Shown piece after piece: positions 49,002-61,900 of a stretch of 64,000 nucleotides of DNA; position 1 is the stretch's first letter, and every line of letters begins with the position of its first letter. The notes under the pieces were generated by a model. That model made no database searches. It was not told the origin of the DNA and was given only the letters and a program-made list of their open reading frames with translations. Location: the NCBI GenBank assembly GCA_039720395.1, contig CM077831.1, positions 32,275,067 through 32,339,066 on the forward strand, in the 5' to 3' direction. Origin of the DNA: Liquidambar formosana (lineage: Eukaryota; Streptophyta; Magnoliopsida; Saxifragales; Altingiaceae). The position numbers were made by a program, and so were the translations under genes.

Positions 49002-50020
49002 TTTTCAATTTGGTGGTAAATATATTATTTGCAAATTTTTAGGGGCAATTAAGATGTATTGGTTTTTCCGTCTCACCCTATCTTGTCCCGCTATGTATAA
49101 AGGGACAAGTTGGGAAGGATGAAGTTTTCAAATTTAATTGAGTTGAGAATGAAAATTTAATGTTAAACTTGTGATGATTTGAGATAGGGTTGGAATGAGA
49201 AAATTCCTAATGGGACTGGGTTGGGAGGAGCTCTTTTTCTCAAACTCATCGTGTCACCACCTAGGTATTTTAAATAAAAATAGAATAAAGTTTAATTATC
49301 AAAATGAATTTTGGTCACAACTCATAATACTCCGTACCACTTGACTTTTATTTCAATGGCCGGTAACACCACCATCTCATGTCTAAGACTTATTCCAAAA
49401 CATCGACTAGCGTATGATTCCTTAAGTAGTAAATTCATTTTTTTTAAATTTTTGGTTGGCCGGTCAAGGTATCCGGATCAACTTGCTCATATCTTGACTA
49501 ATCTTTTTTCAAACGATCTTAAGAGTACACTTCCCTACATCAACCCCCTACATCAACCTAATGTATTCAAAAACAAATTTCTAAAATATTCTCCAAATAA
49601 GCACAACAAAATATAAAACCTAAAATATCCGAATTTACGGTTCATCCAGGGCCATCTGAGCTGACCCTCATGGGTTCCTTTAGTAAATTCGCAGTTACCA
49701 ATAGAGCCAAAAAGTAGACACAATTCGACACGAATTTGGGTTGAAAAAAACCAAATCTAGCCTGACACGAAGCAATCTATTAACGTTAGATCTTCACCGT
49801 TGGTTAATCGAATTATGGAGTATTGTATTATGTTTATTTAATTTTTGGTTAGGTACCAAGTCACATCCTACGTAACCCTACCTATAAATTCATCTCAACC
49901 TTTGTCAGACACCATCCTTTCAGATCTGAGCTGCTCTCTCCCTCTCTCTCTCCGTCTCCGTCTCCCTCTCATCTATCCATCTTCTCTTCTCTTTTGCCAG
50001 TGCATCAAGCCATGGATCAC
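49002..50020. other. spacer, no gene seen
   Basis: AT-rich, then a CT-rich stretch near 49930-49975 (TCTCCGTCTCCGTCTCCC) next to the inverted-repeat element. No gene recognised. Confidence 0.5.
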
Positions 50021-50022
50021 AG

Positions 50023-50255
50023 CGGATTGGGATTTGTTCAAGTTGGGGTTTTTAACTGAACGCTCAAGATAGTGTTGGATTTCTGCCACATGGGGGATTC
50101 AACTTTCAACGGCTGGATGAGGAGGCTTTACCATTTGCAGCGTTAGGCTGGGATGGAAATGAAAAAGAAAAACGGCAACATTTTTCTCTGCAAACACAAA
50201 ACGAAAAGGGGGGAGGAGCAGCAGATCTGGTTTTCGAAAACATAAAAAAATCCTC

Positions 50256-50298
<43 letters not shown>

Positions 50299-51093
50299 TT
50301 TCTCCATTCTCGCCTCTTCCACTCTCTCTCCTCTCCGCTGCTCGCTCACATCCGGCGAAAAAACCAGATCTGGTTCACTATTAGTGCAGATGATAAATTT
50401 TATATAAAAATAATAATAATAATACAACAGATATTCTGTGAGAGGTAGTATTTCATCGTCTTCTTAAACATGTCCTCCATGATGTGTTAGCTACAAGGAT
50501 GATTTGACATTAACAGAATGAGAACAGAAATATAGGCAATTAGTAGATGGGATTCCCTGGCAAGAGAGCAATAGCTGACAGTTACCACTCTTCTGTTCCT
50601 TCTGAAAGTGGCAACAACAAAACCAGGGTCATCTCTTGCATCCCATGTCATGGCAGGGGCAGTTACCTCGCGGGTCCCATCTGAGTGAGTGTGAACACAA
50701 AATTCATGGGTGTGTGCACTGAAAACTATCCTGCAAACAAAGGGAATAATTTCACATATAAATTAGTGGCTCCATCTTCCAAGTTTTCCAATTTAAATGG
50801 TGGGTTTAGGAGCGGGCATCGGAGAGGAGAGAGAGTGGAAGAGGCGAGAATGGAGAGAGAGAGAGAATCCGAATCCAGATCTGCTCCCTCCCCCCTTTTC
50901 GTTTTGTTTTTGCATTTCATACGGCACCGTTTTGTTTTTTCATTTTCATCCCAACTAACGCCATTAGCCTTCTCCTACAAATGGTAAAACCTCCTCATCC
51001 AGCCGTTGGAAAGTTGAATCCTCCATGTGTTAGAAATTCAATGCCAACTTGAGCATCCAGTTAAACTCCTCAACTTGAACAAATCCGAGTCCG
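50023..51093. mobile_element. long inverted-repeat DNA element, about 1.07 kb
   Basis: The arms CGGATTGGGATTTGTTCAAG (left) and CTTGAACAAATCCGAGTCCG (right) begin an imperfect inverted repeat of about 250-330 bp. It includes ACGGCTGGATGAGGAGG against CCTCCTCATCCAGCCGTTGG, and the CGCCTCTTCCACTC block. The ends match the small MITE at 59584-59803, so both belong to one family. The interior has a TC repeat. Target duplication was not identified. Confidence 0.75.
50255..50298 (+). repeat. (TC)n microsatellite
   Basis: About twenty uninterrupted TC units, inside the left arm of the inverted-repeat element. Confidence 0.95.
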
Positions 51094-51259
51094 ATGAGAG
51101 CCCGGGGGGTGTCACATGGATTCCATCACTTTCTGGGAACCCAAAAAAGGATAAAAAAAAAAAAAAAGGACTGGCTCTCGTATATCTTCATGGGTATTCA
51201 GCCATGACAGATCTGATTTCGAAGTTGATGGGTTGAGTTCAGGTGGACCCCTTAATAAA

Positions 51260-52960
51260 TATGTTGGCCTCGGGATGAATTTTTTTCACCTAAACAAAAT
51301 GTGGGTTTGAAATTCCTAGCCTTGAATGTGTTGATCACTAAAGAATTTTTCCCCCGGGGACAGGTTTAGCTCACACCATGTTGCCCAAAATAATTACCAA
51401 CAAATTTAAGGAATTTTGCATAAACCACACAACTTCCCCCCTGAGGAGAACGTATCACAAAAAAAAAAAAGTATCACAAGTAAAGGTTTATAAGCTTTTG
51501 ATATAACACCGAACGGAGAAATTGAAAAGATAAGAGAATTGAATTCTATTGGACCAAGATATTTACGAATGGCAATAATAAGTCATGATCAATCCTGCAA
51601 CAGACATAAAAATTTCTCCTAAACAATTAAATTTAATTTGCTTCCAAATTTTACTAAAACTATAGTCTTGTAACAATGATGATTAAGGCCATGTTTGTTT
51701 AACTGGAATGAAATGGATGAAAACGGAATTTGATTCCATACTTGAAGTAATTTGGAATAGAAAGGAATTTGAAATGATTGTTTAAACACATTATTTGATT
51801 CCATTCCCATTTAATTTACGTCATCAAAACACGTTACTTGAAATGAATTAAAATGCAATTTCATTCCATTTCAGCTAAACAAACATGGCCTCTAGCTTAA
51901 ACAAATTGTATCCTCTTAGACGGTCAAAACCTTGTAGCATCCATTATTAAAATTTTTAGGAGACTCGATTGATTTCAAGCCATTCAAAAGCTCCCTATTA
52001 AGATTTAAAGCTAATTATGGAACAGACAAATTAATGACATTGGCTGACAGACTTCTTCACACCAAATCAGTCACGCATCTTGCAATTGACGCTACGTTAA
52101 AATGTAGAATGCACAGATAAAAGCTTGAAGGTATCTGCTGACTGATCTATAATTTAACAAAAATATGATCCTAAACAAAGAAGAACAGCATTGCAGTAAT
52201 TATGCAGCTGATCGACCACTAATAGCTGGAACAATCTTGAAAGTTCAGCAATCTACATTTTTTGTAATTGAAAGGCAGAAAAATCATCTTGTTTATTGTG
52301 ATACAGTCCTACTGGCCCCTGTGTGTTCCATCCTCCTTACCTGCAGAGCCTCGTGCTATGCAGGTTAAATTTAAGGATGTTGTTCACGGTGGCTGTGAAA
52401 CACTCATAATCTCTTTTGTAATGGCAGGCGTCCCAATGAAGTGGAATGCATTAATACTCATTCATAAAAACCTTTTTATGGAATAGAAGGTTGTTCCACA
52501 ATGATGTTGGTGAAGGAGCAAATAAAAAACCAAATAAATTCAAAGATTAGAAGTGGATTGCGTTAATACACATTCATAAAAACCTTTTTAAAGTAATGTT
52601 TTTAAAAAAGAAAATATGATGTGAGATGGAAATTTCAATGCACGCTTTTAATTGAAAAGGTTCCACATACTAAGGTTGTTCCACCACGATGTCAGTAAAG
52701 CCACTCGCAATTCACATGCATAATTGTGCCAAAAATAGTGAAAAATCCAAGTAGAAAGAAAGCATTGGTTGGATACCATTACCAAATTCCATATCTTAAT
52801 GCTTTTACTGGAAAGGAATATATTACAAAGCAGAGTTGCTGACAAGATTTAGCCACATATGGCACCATCTCATTCAAAGTAATGTCTTATTGTCCGTACA
52901 TAGTCTAACTAATCTTTCATCATCATTGAGATTGCAGAGTGCCATAATTAATCTCATTCA
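51260..52960. other. spacer 3' of the receptor-like gene, with one MITE
   Basis: An inverted-repeat MITE lies at about 51687-51892 (GGCCATGTTTGTTTAACTGG facing GCTAAACAAACATGGCC). Two related blocks near 52440-52500 and 52560-52600 share TTCATAAAAACCTTTTTA. No gene recognised. Confidence 0.5.
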
Positions 52961-52969
52961 CAAGCATTG

Positions 52970-55900
52970 CTAATTGCGATGGTAAATTTTGACACGAAGC
53001 CAGAACCCAAAGAGCTTCTCGCTGCACAAGTCAATGCAGCGATCCACAACTGCATAGTACCTCCGTCGCCAGTTCCTACTGAGAATGAGAGGAGCAATGA
53101 CAGCCCAAAATCCCAGCACATAACAAACAGCCACACATGAGAAGAAAAACAAGTCACTATCATCAATTCCTGGTTTATCCTCTTTGCCTTGCTGATCATC
53201 ATGTTGTGGTGGATTCGAACAATTTTTTTTTAATGGCAACGGCAACCCACAGAGTCCAGGGTTTCCCACATAACTAGTCTCATTGAAAGTAGAAAATTGA
53301 TTCTCATATGGGATTCTACCGGAGAAATTATTAAATGCAACACTGAAAGTTGTAATGAAATAAAGTTGGACTATTTGAGGAGGGAGTGTCCCGGCTAGAC
53401 GATTATGAGAAAGATCCAAACTCTCCAAATTTTTCAAGTTTTGAAATGATTCAGGAAAATGACCCACTAGAGCATTATGAGAAAAGTTTATTGAGCGAAG
53501 CATTGTGAGTTCTCCTATTGATGATGGAATCTCACCTGATAACTGGTTGGAAGAGAGGTCAATTCCAGTCATGAAGGAAAGAGGAACACCTTCAAAAGAA
53601 AATGAATTGCCTTTTGTTCCAAAAGGAACTTTGATCCTATAGGAAATCCCAATTCTTTCTAAGAATATCCCATCAGGATAAGAAATTTTAGTTTCTTTCT
53701 TCCATGCAGTGATGTTGCTCAGGCAAGATGGCAAGACCCCTGTCAGACGATTAGCAGATATATCCAAAATGCTCAAATTTTGCATCTGACATAACGACAC
53801 CGGAATCTCCCCATGGAAAATATTTCTAGCTAAGATAAGTGCACTCAGATTGGGAAGAACAGAAAACCAATTGGAAAGATTGCCGGACAAATTATTCCCA
53901 CTAACGTCTAGAACCACTAGATTTGGCATATTTACCATGCCAATGTTTCCAGTGAAGCTATTGTTCTGAAGATGCAAGTATACAAGATTTGTCAAATCTG
54001 AGAACCTCGGCATAATCTCCCCATGGAAATTGTTGCTCGATAGGATCAATATTTTCAGTAAAGTGTTATTCTGTGTCAACCTTTGTGGAATCTGTCCTCG
54101 CAAGGTATTGTGAGACAGGTCTAATACCCCCAGATCTAACATATTGCCAAACGAGGGAGGAATGGTGCCTTCAAGTGCATTTTGGGACATGTTCAAAATG
54201 GCTAATTGGGGAAATAACTTATCAATGTCATCAGGAAGCTGTCCATCAATGAGATTGTCTGAGATATCAAACTGTAATAGCGTCGAGGCTTGAATTTGAG
54301 ACGATACCGGCAATTGACCACTTAATGAGTTTCCCCTCAAGATAAGTGTGTCAAGTTGGGTGTTATTGTATAGAAGCCAGGAGGGGACAGTACCTTGAAG
54401 AAAATTATATGACAAATCAACAAATGCTAATTTATGTTGATTGGAAATGAAGCTAGGAATGATGTGACCACTACGTGTGTTTAGCTTGCAGTTACTCAAG
54501 TCCAAGAATACTAGTTGGAAGGATGGAATCCAAGTTGAAGACTCAGTCTCAACCTCTAACTCACTGTTCGAAAGATAAATTCTTTGGAGCTTGGAAAGGT
54601 TAGCAAACATTGAGAATGAGAGAATTCCATCAAAGCTGTTATCTGAGAGATAAAGATCCTTGAGTGAAGTCAAGTTGCTAATAGAAGGGAAGCTTCCATT
54701 AATTTCATTGTAAGACAGATCCAGAACCACTAATGAATTCATTTGACCCAAACATGGATGAATTCCACCTTGCAATTGGTTACGCAGAAGATACAACTCT
54801 CGCAAGTTCTGGAGCTCACAAATCCCTGCAAAAATATGAAATAGTTGAATTTGGGTGAAGCATGTAATCTGCATCAAACGCAGTAGAATGGGCACATATT
54901 TTTCTCAACGTGAGGAAAAATAAAATATCTGCATATTGCACACTAGGGTTTGATTGAAGTGGAGCATATTATAATTTATAAACATCGCAAATCAGGGCAC
55001 TTGTCCCAGGTATTTTCCTCTTTCTTTCCTTTTATTCTATTTTTTAAACTTTTAGGGTAGATTACAAAATTTTATTCTACTCGAACAACGGTTGCAAATC
55101 TCAAACTCAACCTCCATTCGAACGACATATGTATATAACGCAAATAAGGGAAGAAAGAAGGTGATGCCCCTTTTGATTTTTTAACCTTCTGTGTATATTA
55201 GCGAAAAACACATACAAACACTGAAAGATTAAATTTAAAAAAATATAAAAAAAAATCATTGAATTTGATGTCATTCGAGTTGAAACTTGTTGGAAACAGT
55301 GAATAATCGAATCTAATGCTTACTGAAGAATCACTAGACCTTAAGGCACCTCTAAGTGCGTTTCCAATGGTGTGCTAAAAGGTGTATTATTACTATATTT
55401 TAGCAACAGCACACCTTGTTAGTACTCTAATCGTGTGTTAAAGGGTGGGCTAAATAATAGCAATAGTGAGCCCTTGTGCTATATTTGGCACACCTTTGAA
55501 CTAAAATAGCACAAAGTCGGTTAAAAAAAGGAAAGAGATAGTAGTTGTGCCAAAAAAATTATATATTGTGTCATTTGCGCTATCAGAGCACATTGTGCCA
55601 AATTATGGCATTTGTCACTGTAACATATGCTAAAATAGCAATAGCACGGGTAATATAGCTCACATCACTAGAGATGCTCTAAGCGGGTAGCAAAGTTTGA
55701 AAGCAAGAGTGTCCCTGAGGGTCATATCTCACCCACACAAGGCGTACAACAAGGTAATCCTTTGTCTCTGTACTTGTTCATTCTTTGCGCAAAATGTTTG
55801 ATTAGAAATTTGGCCAAGCTATCTACTATTCCCAAATCTGATGTTTGAATCAAATTTTGTAATGGTGGAGATATTGTGGCTTCTCTTATGTTTGTAGATG

Positions 55901-58900
55901 ATCGAATCTTTGCAAAGGCATCCCATAGACACACATTAATATCAAATCTGTCTTAGAGTGATAATGTTCTATTTTTGTTCAATTAGTTAATTTGCATAAA
56001 TCTAATTTTTATGTTTCTCCGTCTGTGGACAGAGGCAGAAAAAGGGATCTTAGCTCTTAGTTAAATATTCCACGTTCTAACAATCTTAGCAAATATTTAG
56101 GATGTCCTGTCATCAAAGATAGGATTAAAAGAGACATTTTTAAAGATAACACAGACAAAGTGTCAACTAAATTGCAATTCTGGTCTTCTAAATTTTGGTC
56201 TCGTGCAAGTAAAATATCTTAAGCATTCTAACTTTTTTGATGCTCGTGCAAGGACCAAGTCATATGGAATATGGAAAGCTATCCTTGGTCAAAGACATCT
56301 CATCAAAAAGGGCCTTTGTTGGATATATTATTGTAAGACAGTGTCCTCCTAGAAAGATAATTGGGTTTATGATTATCCATTTATTGATATTACTAAATAA
56401 AAAGATAGATATCGCATTGATGAGAATATAAAGGTTTTTCAATTTGTTGACTCCAACTTACATTCTTGGAGGATTTATAGTCTTATGGAAATTCTTCCTA
56501 TGGACATTTTTAGAGATATTTCAGGTATCCTCTTGCCATTTAATGATATTGAGGATACATTTTGTTGGGGTTATTTTGGTAATGGTAACTTTTTAGTTAA
56601 ATATGCTACTTGGCTCAATAATGGGAAGAACGTGACCCCTCAATCCTATGCAAAATTGTTAAATTGGATGTGGAATCGTAAGCTCCTTCCTATAATTCAG
56701 TTCTTTAATTATGTGGCTTTTAATTAGAAATAGTCTCCCAACTAAGGATTTGCTTCAGGCTCGAAGTAACGATATTCCATTTGATTGTGTTTTTTGTGGA
56801 TCTGAGAATGAGATCATTTGTTTAAAAATTGTAGTTTTTCAAAGACTATTTGCAACTTGGTCATAGGTTATTGCCCCACGCCTAATATTTTTGAAGGCAG
56901 GTTGATTGATTGGTTGATTGTTTACGGGTTAATTGTGGATATTACATTGATAAATTTAAACATTATTTTGAAAAAATTGCTATTCTATTATATATGGTAT
57001 ATTTGGAATCATCGAAATCAAGTAGTCTCTAATGGTCAAGTCCCCAATCTTACCCATGTTCTTCATATAGCTTCATCTTATTTTAATGATATTTTTAGAT
57101 AGTATTATACTGACAACTTGTTTGCAAGTATTTGTATATATCCTTCTTTTGGTGGTGTTAAAAAACAGTGCAGGTTCATTCGTTGGATTCGTCCTTTAAA
57201 TAGGGTAAAAATAAATTTTTATTGCTCACGTGTACATTTGAGGAAATTAAGAACTGGAGGTTTTGTTATAAGGAATCATTGGGGTCATCTGATCGCAACT
57301 TTTATTTTCAATCTTCATAATGCTTTTGTTCTAGTAGCTAAGTGTGGCGTATGGCTCTTCAGAATGGTCTTCTTTATGCTTAGAAGAAAGGTTTTAATAG
57401 GGTCTAGATAGAAGGTGATTCACATAAAATTATTTGAATTTATAATATTCCATGGCAAGTCGTGAAGTTGATCCAACTACTTTCTAGGAACTTTGAAGAG
57501 GTTTCATTTTATCATGTTTATCGTCAAGTCAATTGTGCTCCAGATTTTGTTGTGAATTTTGGACATTCTTGTTGTGATTATTGTATTTGGGAAGATAATT
57601 TTCCTAGGACTCTTTGGAATATTTGTTAGGAAGAGATATATATGGTGTATCCCTAGTTAGTAAATACTCATATTATATCCGTATAATACACGTATGTACT
57701 TATTTTTTAAAAAAGCTCCCATTTGCCATATAGAGTTCAAACATAATTAAAAATACTAGGTTTTTTCATAGCAAATGTATAGTTCACGTATTTGACGTAT
57801 TCCATACTATACTTATGTTAAAATACTCTTAATTGTATTGTTGACAATTCGACTCTTACTGTACTCATCGATAATATTACTACTAGTATTTAAAATATCT
57901 TAATTTTTATCTTTAATTTATTAAATCAAGATCTAATTTATAATTTTTATAGTATAATTTCTCATCTCTATATATAATTTTTTTGGGTTTGTTAAAGATT
58001 AGATAATTGTATATATTCTTTTACTATATAGATCACGTTTCTTATGATTTTAGGACAAAAAATATATATTAATTTAGGGAATGGAAATGTGAAAATATAT
58101 ATAGATCAACACTTGTATACTTATTAATTTTTAGTCATCTTCTTAGTCAAATTCTTGCTTCTTTCTGAGCAAATATACAAAAATAAAACAAAATAAAATA
58201 ATAAAATTGATTAGTATTTTATATGTGATTGATTTTTTAACAATATTTTATGAATATTTAAATAAATAAAAAAAAATAGTGATCAATAGTGATTTACTAA
58301 ATGAAATAACGCAACATACTCATGTATTTTTTGTCTCGAATTTTTAATTAAAATTCGTATTATACCCGTATATGCTCATATCCATATTATTTCTATTTCC
58401 ATTTTTTATGGTGAATTTTTCATTGTATTTTTGTCAAGAAAAACCGAATTGTACTCCGTACATATGCCGTTCCATATTCTCCCGTACCATATTTTACTAA
58501 CTATGGGTGTATCTTTTCCACGATGTACTAATTCTTTTTAGTAATGAATTTAATTTCTTTTATCAAAAAAAAAGAAAAAAAAAAGAAAAAGTGTACTGTA
58601 CTACCCAACGAGGAACACACTAATATCATAAGCGGTTCTGATTTTGTTAGACTTTGTCATTATGACTGCATACATGGACGAAGGCAGATTCAAATGAAGT
58701 GGTGGCCAGCACCTCCTCTGAATTTTTTCCTATTTTAAAATCTTTTTTCTCTTTAGAAATTTAGATTTGCTTCACCTGAATTTTTTTTAAGCCTTCTTTT
58801 CCACCTCTCTCATTTTTTTTTTTTCCTTCATTTAAAACCCCCAATCCCCTCCTCAAACCCCCAATCCCTCGTTGATGACAATTGTAAATATAGTAACTTG

Positions 58901-61900
58901 AAATATGGTTTATCAAATATTAATGGTTTATAAATTTTGTAATATTTTCTATCTTAAAATAACAAGAAATTTAAAAAAAAAATGAACTAAAGCATTTTTG
59001 TTTTCTTTTAAAATATTAACAATCAAACAAAGTTCGTACTCCTGAACTCAATTCTAGACTTTGTCTCTAGTCGTATAAGAATATGCATGGACTTCCACCT
59101 CTATAAGTCCACACTCATGTACTTATGCCAATTTCTCCTATAAAATTACAAATACATGATACAATATTACAATTGGCCAAACATGGTAAGAGCCAGAATT
59201 CCCATTCCTGACATGCACTCCCATAATTGGAAGTGGCACTCATTACTGTTGTCCAATATCAAAAAGAATATATCACAAATTGTCAATACTAACCGTACCC
59301 TTCACCATAATGATGAAAGTGTATTCCTTTAGTACTTTTGGGATGCCAATTATACTATTTATAGAAAATAGAGGTACTTTTAGTTAGATACTTAAATGAC
59401 GTATAAGGTGAAGTACTAAACATGCTAGCAGTTTTTAAGACAAAAGAAAAAGGTTACTCCCTAAATACAATTTGGAGTGGGACCCAAGAATGGCAAAGAG
59501 ATTTTGATTGGGAATTTTTATAAAGATCCGTCGACCCAGATTAATTGGGATGGAGATCACTTCACCAAGGCTATACGGCAGATGGATTTGGATTTGCTCA
59601 AGTTGGGGTCCTTAACTTGACGCTCAATTTAGCGTTAGATTTCGGACACGTGGGGGGATGCAATTATCAATGGCTGGGATGAGAAAACTTTAACATTTGC
59701 AGGAGAAGCCCAACCGTTGATAATTGCATCCCCCCACGTGTCCAAAATCTAACGCTAAATTGAGCGTCAAGTTAAAGACCCCAACTTGAGCAAATCCCAA
59801 TCCAAAGAAGGGAATGGGACGGCCATATTAAAAAACAAATGAGAAGGAATGCACAAGGGGAGATTGCACCAAGAAGTGGACAGCCAAGGGAGCACGCAGG
59901 GGATTGGAATGCAGAAAAGAAGAAGTGGGATGGTCACTAGGGAAATGGGGCGGCATAATAAATTAAGAAAAATGAATTCCTTGTGGCTCGCCAACTGAAG
60001 AGGAGTACGTGGAAGATGGACAGATGCCTATAAACACCAAGGGACTAAACACGAATGGGGAGTCGTAGTATTAGGAGTAGGACCGTAGGAGTTAGAAGGG
60101 TGTACAAGGCGGATTCCGACCAATTAGTCTTTGGCTTATGGTATAGATGAAGCCCTAATTAAATAATGTATATTTTATTTTAGTGTGTTTTGGATTGGTT
60201 ATTGTGTGTATGAGGATTACATAATTAGGAGGATTATATGATACAATCGGTTTTAGTATTTTATTTAAAATTGTGTTTAATTTCTGTGATTTTAAATACC
60301 ATGGTTATACAATGGTTTTTACTGTACATATATTTGGAGGTTAAGATGATTCATGGCTAGACAAGACCAGTCGTGCCACAAATTAGTTTAGAGTAGAATA
60401 TGTGAAACGGTTCGTGCTATATCAAAGATGAGTCATGCTCGATTTACAAATATATGAATCTTTCTTGATGGCATCATTGGGCTTGTAGCTACAATGAGTC
60501 CTGCTCATACCAAATAATGAATCTTTGAAATATGATACAATAAAATCATTTTTACAAAATTATTGGTAGATTCGAGACCCTAAGCATTCTTTTTATTATT
60601 TCTAGTTAGCAGCTTTTAAAACCACAAATTCATTCTTTGTGAATTATTTTAGAAATCAATTTTCAAAATTAAAAATAATCTCAGTATAGTCCTTGTGGAT
60701 TCGACACCCATACTACCATTATACTCATATTTTATGTCCTACGGGTTATTTGATTTTGACACGATCAGTGATCAAGCTTGGCTTAGTAGAAATTAATAAA
60801 TCTTAGGCTTTATTATTAGGCAACTTTTCTTTTCTTTTCTTTTTTTAAATTTTTGATAACTTATTAGGCAACTTATCACAATGGAAACTTAAGATGAAAC
60901 TTAGGAGTTAGGAAGGCATGAAACTATGAAAGAACTTCAAAACTATCTCAAAATGAAAAAATGCATAGATATGGAAAAAAATTAGCAGTACCTGGAAACA
61001 AACTTGATGAGTCCTTCATATTATTATCCGACAAGTCCAAATATTCCAACAATGGGAGGTTATGAAATAGGCAAAATGGCAAGCTTTCATCATCAAGAAG
61101 GTTACTCCTTAAATTCAAATTTTTAAGATTTTTCAATCCACATAATGCTGCAAAACACAAACACGAGTAGTGACATTTTGATCATTGTGTGGAAAAAAAC
61201 AGTGGTATATTTAAGAATAGAATGATGTGAAAAGGTTGAGAAGCCTTTAGCAAATTTGAAAAAAAGGTTGGACAATAATTTGGAAAACAAAAAATCAAGA
61301 AAAATATTGGCATGTATTTAGGAAATATGGACTGAAAGCCAACTTGATGAGAGCCCTTTAGATTATTTAGGAAATATGTACCTGAAAGAAAACTTGATGG
61401 GCCCTTCAGCTTATTATTCGACAGGTACAAACTTTCCAACAATGGGAGGTTATTAAATAGGCAGAATGGCAAGCTTTCATCATCAAGAAGGTTACTCCCT
61501 AAATCCAAATGTTTAAGATTCTTTAATCCACATAATGCTGCAAAACACAAACACAAATATTGACATTTTAATCATTGTGTGGAAAAAAACAGTGGTATAT
61601 TTAAGAGTATAATGATGTGAAAAGGTTGAAAAGCCTATAGCAAATCTGGAAAAAAGGTTGGACAATAATTTGGAAAACAAAAAATCAGGAAAAGACTGGC
61701 ATGTATTTAGGAAATATAAACCGAAACGTGGTCATATGTCGTTGTTCTGGAACTGGCTCGATCCATGTAGAGGCGAATGGCTTAAAATTCTAATTGTCTA
61801 AGGATTCCAACACAGGTTTTTTATCCTTCATGCCCACTAGTGAAGAACACCCAAAAGAATAAATAACTTTTAAAAAAAATGTAAGTGGTCACATTGTTTA

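Noticed and set aside
50143..50427. Open frame on minus with long Arg-Glu repeats
   Set aside because: It is a translation of the (TC)n microsatellite inside a transposon arm.
60948..61556. Two short independent LRR genes
   Set aside because: Both are flanked by AG and GT splice sites and join in phase to the exons before and after, so they were treated as RLP exons.
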